The notes beneath the pieces were generated by a model that worked only from the letters and a program-made list of their open reading frames with translations, made no database searches and was not told the origin of the DNA. Below, piece by piece: positions 7,730-15,716 of a stretch of 64,000 nucleotides of DNA. Source of the DNA: Clostridium muellerianum. Its GTDB lineage: Bacteria; Bacillota; Clostridia; Clostridiales; Clostridiaceae. The translations under genes and the position numbers were made by a program. The stretch's first letter is position 1. Each line of letters starts with the position of its first letter. The DNA lies in contig NZ_JABBNI010000020.1 of NCBI RefSeq assembly GCF_012926525.1, positions 1 through 64,000 on the forward strand. The letters run 5' to 3'.

Positions 7730-8656
7730 TCATAAATTTGTTTTATTATTTCTTAAATCAAATGTTTCAATTGGCTTTGGACCTCTTAATATTTTTCTTT
7801 TTATATGAAGATCACCCGATGAGTCATATCGAATACTCCATTCAATTAACATTATTTTCCCATTTACTATTTCAATACCCTGTATTCCACTTTCACGTAC
7901 ACAGGAACCGTCATTGAAGTAAGGTAATTCATTAACTTTGGGAAAATGTGGTCTATGCGTATGCCCACAGATAACCATAATCTTGTTCTTTTCGATCCAA
8001 TTACTATAAATGCGTTCAATTTTATGAATCTTTTCAGCATTTCTTACAGGACTTGCAGGATTGATGAAGCCTATTGAGTGAAGATATCTCCAAAAATACC
8101 TTACTGTAAGCTTAGTAAAATGCCACAATCTGTCATTCATCCTGTCTCCTTGATGACCATGAACAATCAGTATTTCCTGTCCTGTATTTTTATGTTTAAA
8201 CAATACTGACTCACATGGGATAATCCCAGGAAATAGCTCTACATATTCCTGATTATAATCATCGTAGAATTTATAATAATTCTTTTTTACAAAATCGCTA
8301 TACTTTAAGTATATATTGTGGTTACCATATAACATAATTAACCTTTTGGAGTCAAAGAACTTTTTTAATAGAGAATATACCTCATCATGTGCCAGCCTTA
8401 TTGCTTTAAAATTAGAACTTTCCCAAAGTTCATCTCCATCTCCGACTTCTACATAAGTATATCCATTATTAAAATAGAATTCTAATGCAAATAAAAAGAC
8501 ATTTTGATTTTTTGCAAATTCGTCAGATGGTGTACAATCTCCTCTATGACAATCACTGAAGAATATATATTTAGAATTATTGTCAAAATACTCAATTTTG
8601 GCATTATTATAAGCTTCCGTTAATCTTTTTTCTGCTAATTTCTTTTCTGATATCAT
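7730..8656 (-). CDS. Calcineurin-like metallophosphoesterase
   Basis: 308 residues carrying the whole dimetal motif set. F-S-D-C-H-R-G-D supplies D35 and H37, G-D-G-D-E is at 72-76, G-N-H-N at 111-114, V-H-G-H-Q-G-D around H166/H168, and C-G-H-T-H-R-P with H232/H234. The order and the H-G-H-Q-G-D motif resemble the UDP-2,3-diacylglucosamine hydrolase-like branch. This organism is Gram-positive, however, so the physiological substrate is unknown. No signal peptide is present, so it is cytosolic. The AGAGGTGCG site and ATG are clear, and it is a single gene. Confidence 0.88.
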   Translation of the reverse strand: MISEKKLAEKRLTEAYNNAKIEYFDNNSKYIFFSDCHRGDCTPSDEFAKNQNVFLFALEFYFNNGYTYVEVGDGDELWESSNFKAIRLAHDEVYSLLKKFFDSKRLIMLYGNHNIYLKYSDFVKKNYYKFYDDYNQEYVELFPGIIPCESVLFKHKNTGQEILIVHGHQGDRMNDRLWHFTKLTVRYFWRYLHSIGFINPASPVRNAEKIHKIERIYSNWIEKNKIMVICGHTHRPHFPKVNELPYFNDGSCVRESGIQGIEIVNGKIMLIEWSIRYDSSGDLHIKRKILRGPKPIETFDLRNNKTNL

Positions 8657-8739
8657 AACGCACCTCTTTTAAAACTAATAAAATTACCTTTCATATTATA
8701 TTTTATCTTATGTAAAAACTTACTCACTTATTATACAAA

Positions 8740-8793
8740 GAATAAAGCATATGTCTCTTATAATAATATTACTATAAGACATATGCTTTATTC
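8740..8793. terminator. Long bidirectional hairpin between two minus-strand genes
   Basis: Perfect 17-base arms GAATAAAGCATATGTCT (8740-8756) and its complement at 8777-8793 around a 20-base AT loop that itself pairs partly (TTATA/TATAA). It lies upstream of the metallophosphoesterase and downstream of the next gene. The rest of 8657-9023 is AT-rich with nothing further recognisable. Confidence 0.6.
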
Positions 8794-9023
8794 CTTACTA
8801 ACAAAACATCTCAATAATTTTACAAACACCATGTAATTATATTTTGATTATTTTCACTTAAAAAGTAGTTCATAAATATTTTTATAATTTGATTTATTTT
8901 TAGAAGTTATATATAATACCTCAAAAACGATTAAATTTTATATTAATAAATTTCCATTGATAGCACTTATACTTTGTATTCAATTATTCAAAAGAAACAA
9001 ATTTCAATACAAAAATCACATTT

Positions 9024-9530
9024 TTATTTTTTTATTATAAAATAACTATTATTTACCCCATCTTCTTTATATTTTATAAATCCGCATTTTTGCAGCACTT
9101 TTTGAGATGCAAAATTATCTTTCTCAGTTAATGCTATAATTCTTGAAATGCCTTGCTCTCTTAACGCCCATTTACAAATTATCTCTACTGCTTCTGTCAT
9201 ATATCCATTACCTCTATATTTTTCATTAATACCATATCCAATTTCAACAATACCACTTTCATCAGCCTGTCCCATAAAGCAGGCACTTCCTATAGAAACA
9301 TTCTCTTTCCTCAATATTATTTGCCAATTTGTATACCATAAATAATTTTCCTTATGTTTTTCAGCTTCCTTATAAAGTCCCTCCATTGCCTTTTGAGTAT
9401 GGTCATCTAAAATTTCATATGAATTATTTAATCCTAGTTCATTCTCTATTTTATCCATACCCTTTAACATCAAATTAAATTGTTCCAAATTTAGCGGTAT
9501 TATGGTTAGTCTTTTAGTTTCCAATTTCAT
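9024..9530 (-). CDS. GNAT family acetyltransferase
   Basis: 168 residues, Acetyltransf_3 type (L-E-T-K-R-L-T-I-I-P-L-N at the N-terminus). The pyrophosphate loop is I-G-Y-G-I-N-E-K-Y-R-G-N-G-Y-M-T-E-A near residues 95-112. The terminal N-F-A-S-Q-K-V-L-Q-K-C-G-F-I-K-Y block is present near residues 141-156. AAGGAG lies 11 bases before the ATG. Stand-alone members of this branch acetylate ribosomal proteins or small amines; nothing here discriminates. Confidence 0.9.
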   Translation of the reverse strand: MKLETKRLTIIPLNLEQFNLMLKGMDKIENELGLNNSYEILDDHTQKAMEGLYKEAEKHKENYLWYTNWQIILRKENVSIGSACFMGQADESGIVEIGYGINEKYRGNGYMTEAVEIICKWALREQGISRIIALTEKDNFASQKVLQKCGFIKYKEDGVNNSYFIIKK

Positions 9531-9616
9531 TACTAAACATTCTCCTTAATATCAATATTTTAACTATGAAAATTATACTATTTATATTTGCATTAAATAA
9601 CCGCCAAAACTTTTCA

Positions 9617-9669
9617 TAATTAAAAATTCGCCATAAAGCATTTTCCTGCTAAATGACGAATTTTAATTA
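9617..9669 (-). terminator. Terminator overlapping the CD3324-like stop codon
   Basis: TAATTAAAAATTCG (9617-9630) pairs with CGAATTTTAATTA (9657-9669) around an inner AAAGCA/TGCT stem. The right arm contains the stop codon of the gene at 9667, so termination starts inside the coding end. Confidence 0.6.
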
Positions 9670-9945
9670 CTCTATTTTCAATTTGGCCTTTGATAATATT
9701 TTTTCTATACTTTTAGGACACAAGTAATACATTTCAGAAAGAGAGTCTATAGACACTCCTTTTTTATACTTATTATAAATTTCTAAGTTTCTATTAAAAT
9801 TCTCATCTCTGCTTCCTGTCAATTCTCCCCATGCCCTCTTATTACATTGTTTTCTTGGTATATAAATATATTCACCATCAATATAATCCTGAATTATAGA
9901 TACAAGCTCTGCTGGTAATATATCCAATGCTCTTTTATAGCCCAA
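9667..9945 (-). CDS. CD3324 family protein, small HTH-like
   Basis: 92 residues with a TTG start and AGGAGG nine bases upstream. The pattern D-I-L-P-A-E-L-V-S-I-I-Q-D-Y-I-D-G-E-Y-I, then I-P-R-K, then W-G-E-L-T-G-S-R matches the CD3324 family known from Clostridioides. The last third (L-S-E-M-Y-Y-L-C-P-K-S-I-E-K-I-L) looks like a helix-turn-helix, so a DNA-binding role is plausible but unproven. A strong hairpin (9986-9995 with 10028-10037, GCAAAGGCTA and its complement) lies upstream. Confidence 0.75.
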   Translation of the reverse strand: MGYKRALDILPAELVSIIQDYIDGEYIYIPRKQCNKRAWGELTGSRDENFNRNLEIYNKYKKGVSIDSLSEMYYLCPKSIEKILSKAKLKIE

Positions 9946-10118
9946 CTCTGTGCTCCTCCTAATTTAAAACTTATTTTAGGATTTTGCAAAGGCTATTTAC
10001 ATATTAGTTTGTACTGTACATACACTAGCCTTTGCTATGCACATACAATCAACATTAACACAAAAATAATCTCCCTTCATTTCTAAATTTAAATTAGGCT
10101 AACACCATAAAATTAATT

Positions 10119-10973
10119 CTATTTAATTCTTAAATTCCTTATAAAATCTACGCTTAATCCTGTTTTTAAAGCTATAATTTCTTCATCTAACACATCCAGT
10201 AAATTCTTTGCTATATCTATTTTCTCTTTTTGTATACCTTTTTCCATGCCTTTTTGTATACCTTTTTCTTCTGCCGTTCTAAATGCTGCTCTATAATCCC
10301 TTAATCTTTTTAAATCATTTTCATATTCTTCTCTTTCTTCTTTATCAAGATACATTATTTCTAGCTTTTCTACAGCCTTTTTTACTACCTCATCTTCTGC
10401 TAATTCCTTAGGTATTCTATCTAAATCCAATTCATAGGCCCTATTTAAAAACGCTATCCATCTATCTAACGTACTATTTACCTCATTAAAATCCTTTTTA
10501 AACTTATCAAGTTCTATAAAGTGCATTTCAAATAAATTTGATAATTCTTTATTACTTTTTTCATTATACACTCTATATACATTGTGAAAATCTTCTTCTT
10601 CTAGATAGTTGAAATCCAATATATTTATAGATATAGTTTTTCTTAAAAGTGTAAAATCATTTCCACTTTCCATTTGATCTGAATACACCTTTGCCCAGTA
10701 ATAAAATGCCCTTTTATCATAATATCCCTGCTCTGCAAGCTGCATTTCTATATCATACCAGGTTCCTTTTTCATCTACTGCTTTTATATCTAATATTGTC
10801 ATTTTACCATTTCTATAATTTGCTATGTTATAAGGATTTTTTAATTCTATATCTTTTATTTTTTCTTCTTCTCTTATTATTGAATTTATAAATGAAATTA
10901 ATATATCCTTATTTTCTGGGCTTCCAAACAACTTTTTAAATGCAAAATCTACCTTTGGATTTATTCTGCACAA
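10119..10973 (-). CDS. Rpn family recombination-promoting nuclease (PD-(D/E)XK, transposase_31)
   Basis: 284 residues, TTG start after AAGGGGTG. The N-terminus N-P-K-V-D-F-A-F-K-K-L-F-G is the family signature. The nuclease core reads L-D-I-K-A-V-D, then Y-D-I-E-M-Q, giving the D-x(n)-E-x-Q active site near residues 61-79. Next come R-A-F-Y-Y-W-A-K-V-Y-S-D-Q and an alpha-helical region. Residues 236-251 contain a tandem K-G-I-Q-K-G-M-E-K-G-I-Q-K-E repeat, and the 42 residues from Met243 could be a separate short product. E. coli relatives are DNases linked to phage defence, some with intragenic antitoxins. No transposon ends flank it. Confidence 0.88.
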   Translation of the reverse strand: MCRINPKVDFAFKKLFGSPENKDILISFINSIIREEEKIKDIELKNPYNIANYRNGKMTILDIKAVDEKGTWYDIEMQLAEQGYYDKRAFYYWAKVYSDQMESGNDFTLLRKTISINILDFNYLEEEDFHNVYRVYNEKSNKELSNLFEMHFIELDKFKKDFNEVNSTLDRWIAFLNRAYELDLDRIPKELAEDEVVKKAVEKLEIMYLDKEEREEYENDLKRLRDYRAAFRTAEEKGIQKGMEKGIQKEKIDIAKNLLDVLDEEIIALKTGLSVDFIRNLRIK

Positions 10974-11183
10974 CTTTAATCACCCCTTATTACTTACTAC
11001 GTTTACTATTATATAATATCACAAATTTACTTTTTTAAATATATACTATATTAAAGTGTTGAAATAATCATGTATTTTGAGAAATTACAATTTACAAGGG
11101 AAAGTGATTAGATAAATTCTATAAAGAATTTATCTATTAATTCTTGCCACCATATATATAGAAATACATCCTGCAATTTAATT

Positions 11184-12038
11184 TTATTCTACCAATTCAT
11201 AATAAGGAATAATAAAAGTTTCTTTAAATCCTAAACTCTTTGCTAATTTATACGAGCCAGTATTTTCTCTTTTACAAGCCCATATTGGTAAATATCCGTT
11301 TACTTTGCAATAATTCAACATAACGCTGCAAATAGCTTTTGCAAAGCCATTACCCCTATATTTTTCTGATGTTTCTATACCAATTTCTAATTCATTTTCA
11401 ATCTTCCATGAGGAAAATGCTGCAGATACTATATTATTGTCCTTCATTAACGCATATCCCTCCCCATTTGCTAAAAAATCTTCCTTGGACTTCCAAAAAT
11501 ATTTCGGTATCACAGTACCTTCTATGCCATCGTAAATATCAGAATCTATTAATTTTATGCTATATTCAGATTCAAGCTTCATATTTTCATCAGCATTTTT
11601 ATATTCAAAGTTCACTCGAGCCCATTGAATTATATGGTCCTTTTTATTTTTTTCAAGAAAAATTTTAAGTTCTGATTGGGAATACTGCTTTGATAACTTT
11701 GAATAATCTATTATTTTATTATTTAATATTTTTCTCAACTTATCATTCCATTTTTCAGGATAGACCTGCAACCATTCAGATTTCAATCTATGACCATCTA
11801 CATTTAACATATAATCAGCGAGGCTTGTATTAAACTCTAAATTTTCAGTATCTCCAAAAAGTAGAGACATACCATATAGAGTAGAAATAAGAACAGTTCT
11901 AGGTTTATCTAAGTTATCAACAAACACTTTTCCAGGAGCCTTTGATTGCAGCACACACCTTGCAAATAAAGTATTATATGGAATCTCATATATTTTTTCT
12001 AATACTTGTCTATATTTATTTTCTTTTAATAATTTCAT
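11184..12038 (-). CDS. GNAT acetyltransferase with N-terminal extension
   Basis: 284 residues, about twice a minimal GNAT. Residues 1-120 form a helical N-terminal domain (F-A-R-C-V-L-Q-S-K-A-P-G-K-V-F-V-D) of the kind found in the GNAT_acetyltran family related to zwittermicin self-resistance. The catalytic half follows, with E-L-E-I-G-I-E-T-S-E-K-Y-R-G-N-G-F-A-K-A near residues 219-238 and W-A-C-K-R-E-N-T-G-S-Y-K-L-A-K-S-L-G-F near 256-274. The substrate is unknown. It is divergent from the MocR regulator at 12212 across a 173-base gap holding two palindromes, so the regulator may control it. Confidence 0.85.
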   Translation of the reverse strand: MKLLKENKYRQVLEKIYEIPYNTLFARCVLQSKAPGKVFVDNLDKPRTVLISTLYGMSLLFGDTENLEFNTSLADYMLNVDGHRLKSEWLQVYPEKWNDKLRKILNNKIIDYSKLSKQYSQSELKIFLEKNKKDHIIQWARVNFEYKNADENMKLESEYSIKLIDSDIYDGIEGTVIPKYFWKSKEDFLANGEGYALMKDNNIVSAAFSSWKIENELEIGIETSEKYRGNGFAKAICSVMLNYCKVNGYLPIWACKRENTGSYKLAKSLGFKETFIIPYYELVE

Positions 12039-12087
12039 TATATCCCAGCTTTCATAGAACTAATTTTTCAAATTAAAAAGTTGTATT

Positions 12088-12120
12088 GTATTCTGCAGAA
12101 TACATTAAATAGTGTTTAAA
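12088..12120. promoter_or_regulatory. Palindromic operator candidate between GNAT and MocR genes
   Basis: GTATTCTGCAGAATAC at 12088-12103 is a perfect 16-base palindrome, and GTTTAAAC at 12113-12120 is an 8-base palindrome. Both sit in the middle of a divergent intergenic region, as expected for a GntR/MocR binding site, but no experiment supports this. Confidence 0.4.
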
Positions 12121-12211
12121 CTATTATAAATTAAGTATATAATTAAAGAATTAATAGTTCAATTTCAATATATTTAATCTGTACTACTACAAAATCAATT
12201 TGAGGTGCATT

Positions 12212-13564
12212 ATGAAAAAAATAAATAAGACTGACTTAGTAAAAAAATATATATTCAAAGAGATTAAGGATGGAAACATAAAAAAGGGTAATCGTCTTCC
12301 TAGCTGCAGAAAAATAGCATCTGAACTTTCTATTAATAAAATCACTGTAAATAAAGCCTACAATGAACTTGAAAGAGAACATAAATTATTTAGTATTCCC
12401 AGAGGAGGCTTTTATCTAGTTGATTATGAAGAAGATTTAAAGATAGTTCAAAAGGAAGTTGATTTTAATACAGTAAAACCTGATGATAAACTAATTCCTT
12501 ATAAAGAGTTTACTCACGTAATCAATAAGGCTGTAGATCAATATAAAAACACTTTGTTTGGCTATGGGACAAAAGCTGGATTATCACCCTTTAGGGATAC
12601 TCTTAAATCCATGTTTGAAAAGGATGGTATTTATACAACTTCTAAAAATATTGTTGTAACACATGGTGCTCAACAAGCCATAACTCTTGTACTTCAAGCA
12701 ATTTTTCAAAACACCAAAGGAAATTTACTTGTTGAAGTGCCTACATACAATCTTGCATTAGAATTTGCAAAGTTCTTAAAGATAGAAACTATAGGTATTG
12801 AAAGGAGATTTAACGGATATGATTTTAATGAATTAGAAAGAATCTTTAAAAACGAAAACGTTACTGCATTTTATATAATTCCAAGGCATCATAATCCCAC
12901 TGGATATACACTCTCTGAAAACAGTAAAAGAAAAACCTGTGAGCTTTGTAATAAATATAATGTACTTATCATAGAAGATGACTATTTAGCAGATTTGGGA
13001 AATGAAAATAGATCCATGCCTATTCATTATTATGATATTAATAAAAGTTCTATTTACATACGGAGTTTTTCAAAAACTTTTATGCCCGGAATAAGAATAG
13101 GTGCAGCTGTATTTCCTGAATCCATTATTAAACCTGTATTAAATCTTAAGTATCTAAGTGATCTTAGTTCCTCCAATCTTACACAGGCAGCTTTAGATAT
13201 TTTCATAAAATCAGGCATGTATGAAAAACATATAAAAAAAGTGAAAAAATCTTATGAAATAAAGCTAGCAAAAGCTAAAGAAATTTTTAAAGCATTGAGT
13301 CCTGAAGAACTCATATGGCATGTTCCAAAGCATGGAATATTTATATGGCTACAACTGCCAACATATGTAAATGTTATGGAACTTGAGAAGAAGCTCTATA
13401 ACCACGGAATTTTGATAAAAACTGCTGAAGAATTTTTTCTAAAAGAATATAATACAAAGCATACTAATTGTTTAAGACTGTGTATATCTAGTGTTTCAGA
13501 AAAGAATATAAATAGTATTGCTGATGTAATTTTAGCAATTAGAAGCTTTAAATTTAGTTTATAA
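12212..13564 (+). CDS. MocR/PdxR-like GntR regulator with aminotransferase domain
   Basis: 450 residues from ATG 12212 with GAGGTG seven bases upstream; a TTG at 12200 lacks a ribosome site. Residues 1-70 are a GntR winged helix (L-P-S-C-R-K-I-A-S-E-L-S-I-N-K-I-T-V-N-K-A-Y). Residues 100-450 are a fold-type I aminotransferase (H-N-P-T-G-Y, I-I-E-D-D-Y-L, R-S-F-S-K-T-F with the PLP lysine). MocR proteins bind PLP or aldimines and act on adjacent divergent genes, such as pdxST or transporters. Here the divergent neighbour is a GNAT, so the effector may be an amine or amino acid. No pdxS or pdxT is nearby. Confidence 0.9.
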   Translation: MKKINKTDLVKKYIFKEIKDGNIKKGNRLPSCRKIASELSINKITVNKAYNELEREHKLFSIPRGGFYLVDYEEDLKIVQKEVDFNTVKPDDKLIPYKEFTHVINKAVDQYKNTLFGYGTKAGLSPFRDTLKSMFEKDGIYTTSKNIVVTHGAQQAITLVLQAIFQNTKGNLLVEVPTYNLALEFAKFLKIETIGIERRFNGYDFNELERIFKNENVTAFYIIPRHHNPTGYTLSENSKRKTCELCNKYNVLIIEDDYLADLGNENRSMPIHYYDINKSSIYIRSFSKTFMPGIRIGAAVFPESIIKPVLNLKYLSDLSSSNLTQAALDIFIKSGMYEKHIKKVKKSYEIKLAKAKEIFKALSPEELIWHVPKHGIFIWLQLPTYVNVMELEKKLYNHGILIKTAEEFFLKEYNTKHTNCLRLCISSVSEKNINSIADVILAIRSFKFSL

Positions 13565-13688
13565 CATTTTCGCGTCGTTCATTATTAAATTAAATTTAGC
13601 GTTTAAAAAATCTGCTGTTTTTTACTTAAAAAACGCTACAAGGAATCTAGTAAAAATAAATCAATATATAACCAGATATTTAGATATT

Positions 13689-13731
13689 AGTAAAAGGATA
13701 TACTGTTTATACCCAGCATATCCTTTTTACT
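13689..13731. terminator. Convergent terminator between MocR and DUF3892 genes
   Basis: AGTAAAAGGATAT (13689-13701) pairs with ATATCCTTTTTACT (13718-13731). It is T-rich on the plus strand and serves two convergent genes. The remainder of 13565-13760 contains only a weak GCGTTT/AAACGC repeat. Confidence 0.7.
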
Positions 13732-13761
13732 AACATTTTTAGTTCAGATGCTATTTAAAAC

Positions 13762-13992
13762 CTAAAAAATTGGTTTATTGTCTAAATTATCACCTTCGCT
13801 ACCATTTGGATTACTTCTCAAATATTCTCTACCATTTTTAGCTTTTCCAACATTTACTCCCTCTATTAAATCGTCCTTTGCCATCATTACTGCTTCGTCT
13901 ATTGAATACACATTGCCATTTTCAAGCATTACATCAGTTATATCACCTTGAGAATTTTTCTTTACCTTCATAACTTTTGATTTATCACTCAC
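13762..13992 (-). CDS. DUF3892 protein
   Basis: 76 residues from a GTG at 13992 with GAGGTG six bases upstream; a GTG nine bases earlier overlaps that ribosome site and is less likely. I-T-D-V-M-L-E-N-G-N-V-Y-S-I-D-E-A-V-M-M-A, then I-E-G-V-N-V-G-K-A-K-N-G-R-E-Y-L-R-S-N-P-N-G, is characteristic of DUF3892, a small Firmicutes family of unknown function. The C-terminus (D-N-L-D-N-K-P-I-F) is acidic and flexible. It lies alone between two terminated units. Confidence 0.8.
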   Translation of the reverse strand: MSDKSKVMKVKKNSQGDITDVMLENGNVYSIDEAVMMAKDDLIEGVNVGKAKNGREYLRSNPNGSEGDNLDNKPIF

Positions 13993-14070
13993 AATTAACA
14001 CCTCACCTATATTTTTTCACATCACTTCATGAAGTTTCTTTTTTAATATTATTTGTGATAATTTTATAAA

Positions 14071-14814
14071 TTATTCCCATCTAAAAAATCTAACAGAAAC
14101 AATTATACAAATCATAGCAAGTACAGCCATTATAACAATAGGAAAAATAACACCTTCCACAGGCAAACCAAGAGAAGCAGCTTTTAAAAGCTTTATTCCT
14201 TGTGTTAGAGGCAATATATCAGCTGATTTTTGAAGTGCTTTCGGCATTACTTCATATGGTAATGTTGCTCCAGAAAAGATTAGCATTGGAAAGTACAAAA
14301 TACTCGCTATAACACTTGCTATTTTTGTATTTGGTGCAATGCCTCCAACCATAATGCCAATGCTAAACATGGACATCATTACTAAAAAATACCCACCTAA
14401 AAATTGAAGCCATGAACCGTTTAACTTATAACCAAAGAAAATTGCTGCAACAGCATAAACAAGCACTAATGAAACAAGTGAATAGAGAGTATAAATGACT
14501 ACCTGAACTGCTAAAATTAATGCTGGACTTGTTGGCGTTACTTTAAATCGCTTCAAAATCTTTTTATTACGATAATCTGATACTACTAAAGGAAGTCCCA
14601 TAACGCCACCAGCACAAATAGCTATGGTGGATATTGCTCCAAAAGATTGAGCTAAAAAAGTATATTCTGATCCATAAAAAGCGGGCTTGTTTCCATATAT
14701 AATACCTAGAATAATCATTACTACCACTGGCATGCATATTGCAAAAATGAACATATCCATTCCTCTCAGGGATAGCTTTAGTTCAATTTTAAGCATTGTA
14801 CTAAATGTTTTCAT
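14071..14814 (-). CDS. ABC-2 type transporter permease
   Basis: 247 residues from ATG 14814, preceded by AGGAGG with eight bases spacing inside the end of the ATPase gene, so the two overlap by 14 bases and are probably translationally coupled. There are six membrane helices, with the ABC-2 pattern of a cytosolic loop after helix 2 (L-P-L-V-V-S-D-Y-R-N-K-K-I-L-K-R-F-K-V-T-P) and the S-I-G-I-M-V-G-G-I-A-P-N-T-K segment before helix 5. With the ATPase it forms a half-size exporter, typically a multidrug or bacteriocin pump. The adjacent MerR regulator suggests induction by a drug. Confidence 0.9.
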   Translation of the reverse strand: MKTFSTMLKIELKLSLRGMDMFIFAICMPVVVMIILGIIYGNKPAFYGSEYTFLAQSFGAISTIAICAGGVMGLPLVVSDYRNKKILKRFKVTPTSPALILAVQVVIYTLYSLVSLVLVYAVAAIFFGYKLNGSWLQFLGGYFLVMMSMFSIGIMVGGIAPNTKIASVIASILYFPMLIFSGATLPYEVMPKALQKSADILPLTQGIKLLKAASLGLPVEGVIFPIVIMAVLAMICIIVSVRFFRWE

Positions 14815-15532
14815 ATTTGTTTTCCTCCTCTGTGTACCAAAGATAAGCATCCTCAAATTTTTCAAAAGGGCTTAAATCAACTGCTTCTTGTACTGTTCCA
14901 TCAAATATTATTTCCCCACTTTTAAGAATACAAATTTTATCGCATAAAGCTTCAACTTCATCCATGAAATGAGAACTTAAAAAGATAGTAAGACCTTTCT
15001 CCTTCAATTGTAAAAGACATTTCCAAACATCACGCCTTGCTTTTGTGTCAAGCCCTGTGGTTAGCTCATCTAAAAATACAACTTCAGGCTTTGGAATCAA
15101 TGCAAGTATAATAAATAACCTTTGTTTTTGCCCTCCTGAAAGCTTGCTGACAAGACTTTTTGTCTTATCAGAAAGTCCAAATTGATTTAACAAAGCTTTA
15201 TAATCCTCAGATAATTTATAAAGTGACTGCGTAACCTGACACAATTCGGCCACTGTTATATTCTCCTGATAATTTGATTCTTGAAATTGAACACCTACTT
15301 TTTCAAACAGCTCTTTACGTTCTATTTGTGGATTCTTATTCAAAATGGACACTGTTCCACTATCCGGCTTTTTTGTTCCTAAAATACACTCAATGGTCGT
15401 ACTTTTACCTGCACCATTTGCTCCTAAAAGACCAAATACCATACCACGAGAAATTGTAATATTTACGTTTTCAATTGCCGGCACTCTTCCATATAATTTG
15501 CTTAATCTTTCAACCTTAATGACGGTTTTCAT
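14801..15532 (-). CDS. ABC transporter ATP-binding protein
   Basis: 243 residues with complete motifs. Walker A is G-A-N-G-A-G-K-S-T (about residues 37-45), the Q-loop is V-Q-F-Q-E, the signature L-S-G-G-Q-K-Q-R, Walker B V-V-F-L-D-E with the following L-T-T-G-L-D D-loop, and the H-loop S-S-H-F. The C-terminus (E-D-A-Y-L-W-Y-T-E-E-E) is typical of drug exporter ATPases of the DrrA/ABC-2 group. AAGGAGG precedes ATG. The promoter upstream carries a MerR-type operator at 15571-15610 that closely matches the one before the merR gene. Confidence 0.92.
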   Translation of the reverse strand: MKTVIKVERLSKLYGRVPAIENVNITISRGMVFGLLGANGAGKSTTIECILGTKKPDSGTVSILNKNPQIERKELFEKVGVQFQESNYQENITVAELCQVTQSLYKLSEDYKALLNQFGLSDKTKSLVSKLSGGQKQRLFIILALIPKPEVVFLDELTTGLDTKARRDVWKCLLQLKEKGLTIFLSSHFMDEVEALCDKICILKSGEIIFDGTVQEAVDLSPFEKFEDAYLWYTEEENKYENI

Positions 15533-15570
15533 AACTTTCTCCTCCTTTGAACTTATTTACACAAAAAGAA

Positions 15571-15612
15571 TAACACCAATACAAAGATTGGTGTTAAAGT
15601 GTAGGGTTTACC
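15571..15612 (-). promoter_or_regulatory. MerR-type operator upstream of the ABC exporter
   Basis: AACACCAAT/ATTGGTGTT (15572-15580, 15587-15595) form a perfect inverted repeat. The block TGGTGTTAAAGTGTAGGGTTTA (15589-15610) matches 19 of 22 bases with the block at 16501-16522 before the MerR gene. This fits a MerR regulator acting on both promoters. Confidence 0.7.
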
Positions 15613-15630
15613 CCATCACATTTCTTATCA

Positions 15631-15697
15631 TTAAGCCTTATACATCTTCAAAAAAATAATAAGGCACCTGGTAGTCTATTTTCTTTCAGATACCTTA
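15631..15697. repeat. Reduced palindromic element of the TAAGGCATC family
   Basis: Contains TACATCTTCAAAAAAATAAT at 15640-15659 followed by TAAGGCACCTG at 15660-15670, with CTTTCAGATACCTTA at 15683-15697 as the opposite end. The same phrases bound the larger copies at 48563-48724 and 54335-54494. It lies between the MerR gene and the ABC promoter and is not coding. Confidence 0.6.
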
Positions 15698-15716
15698 TAT
15701 GAACTTAAAAATCATT

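Noticed and set aside
10119-10973. Active transposon around the Rpn gene
   Set aside because: No terminal inverted repeats or target duplications could be found around the gene.
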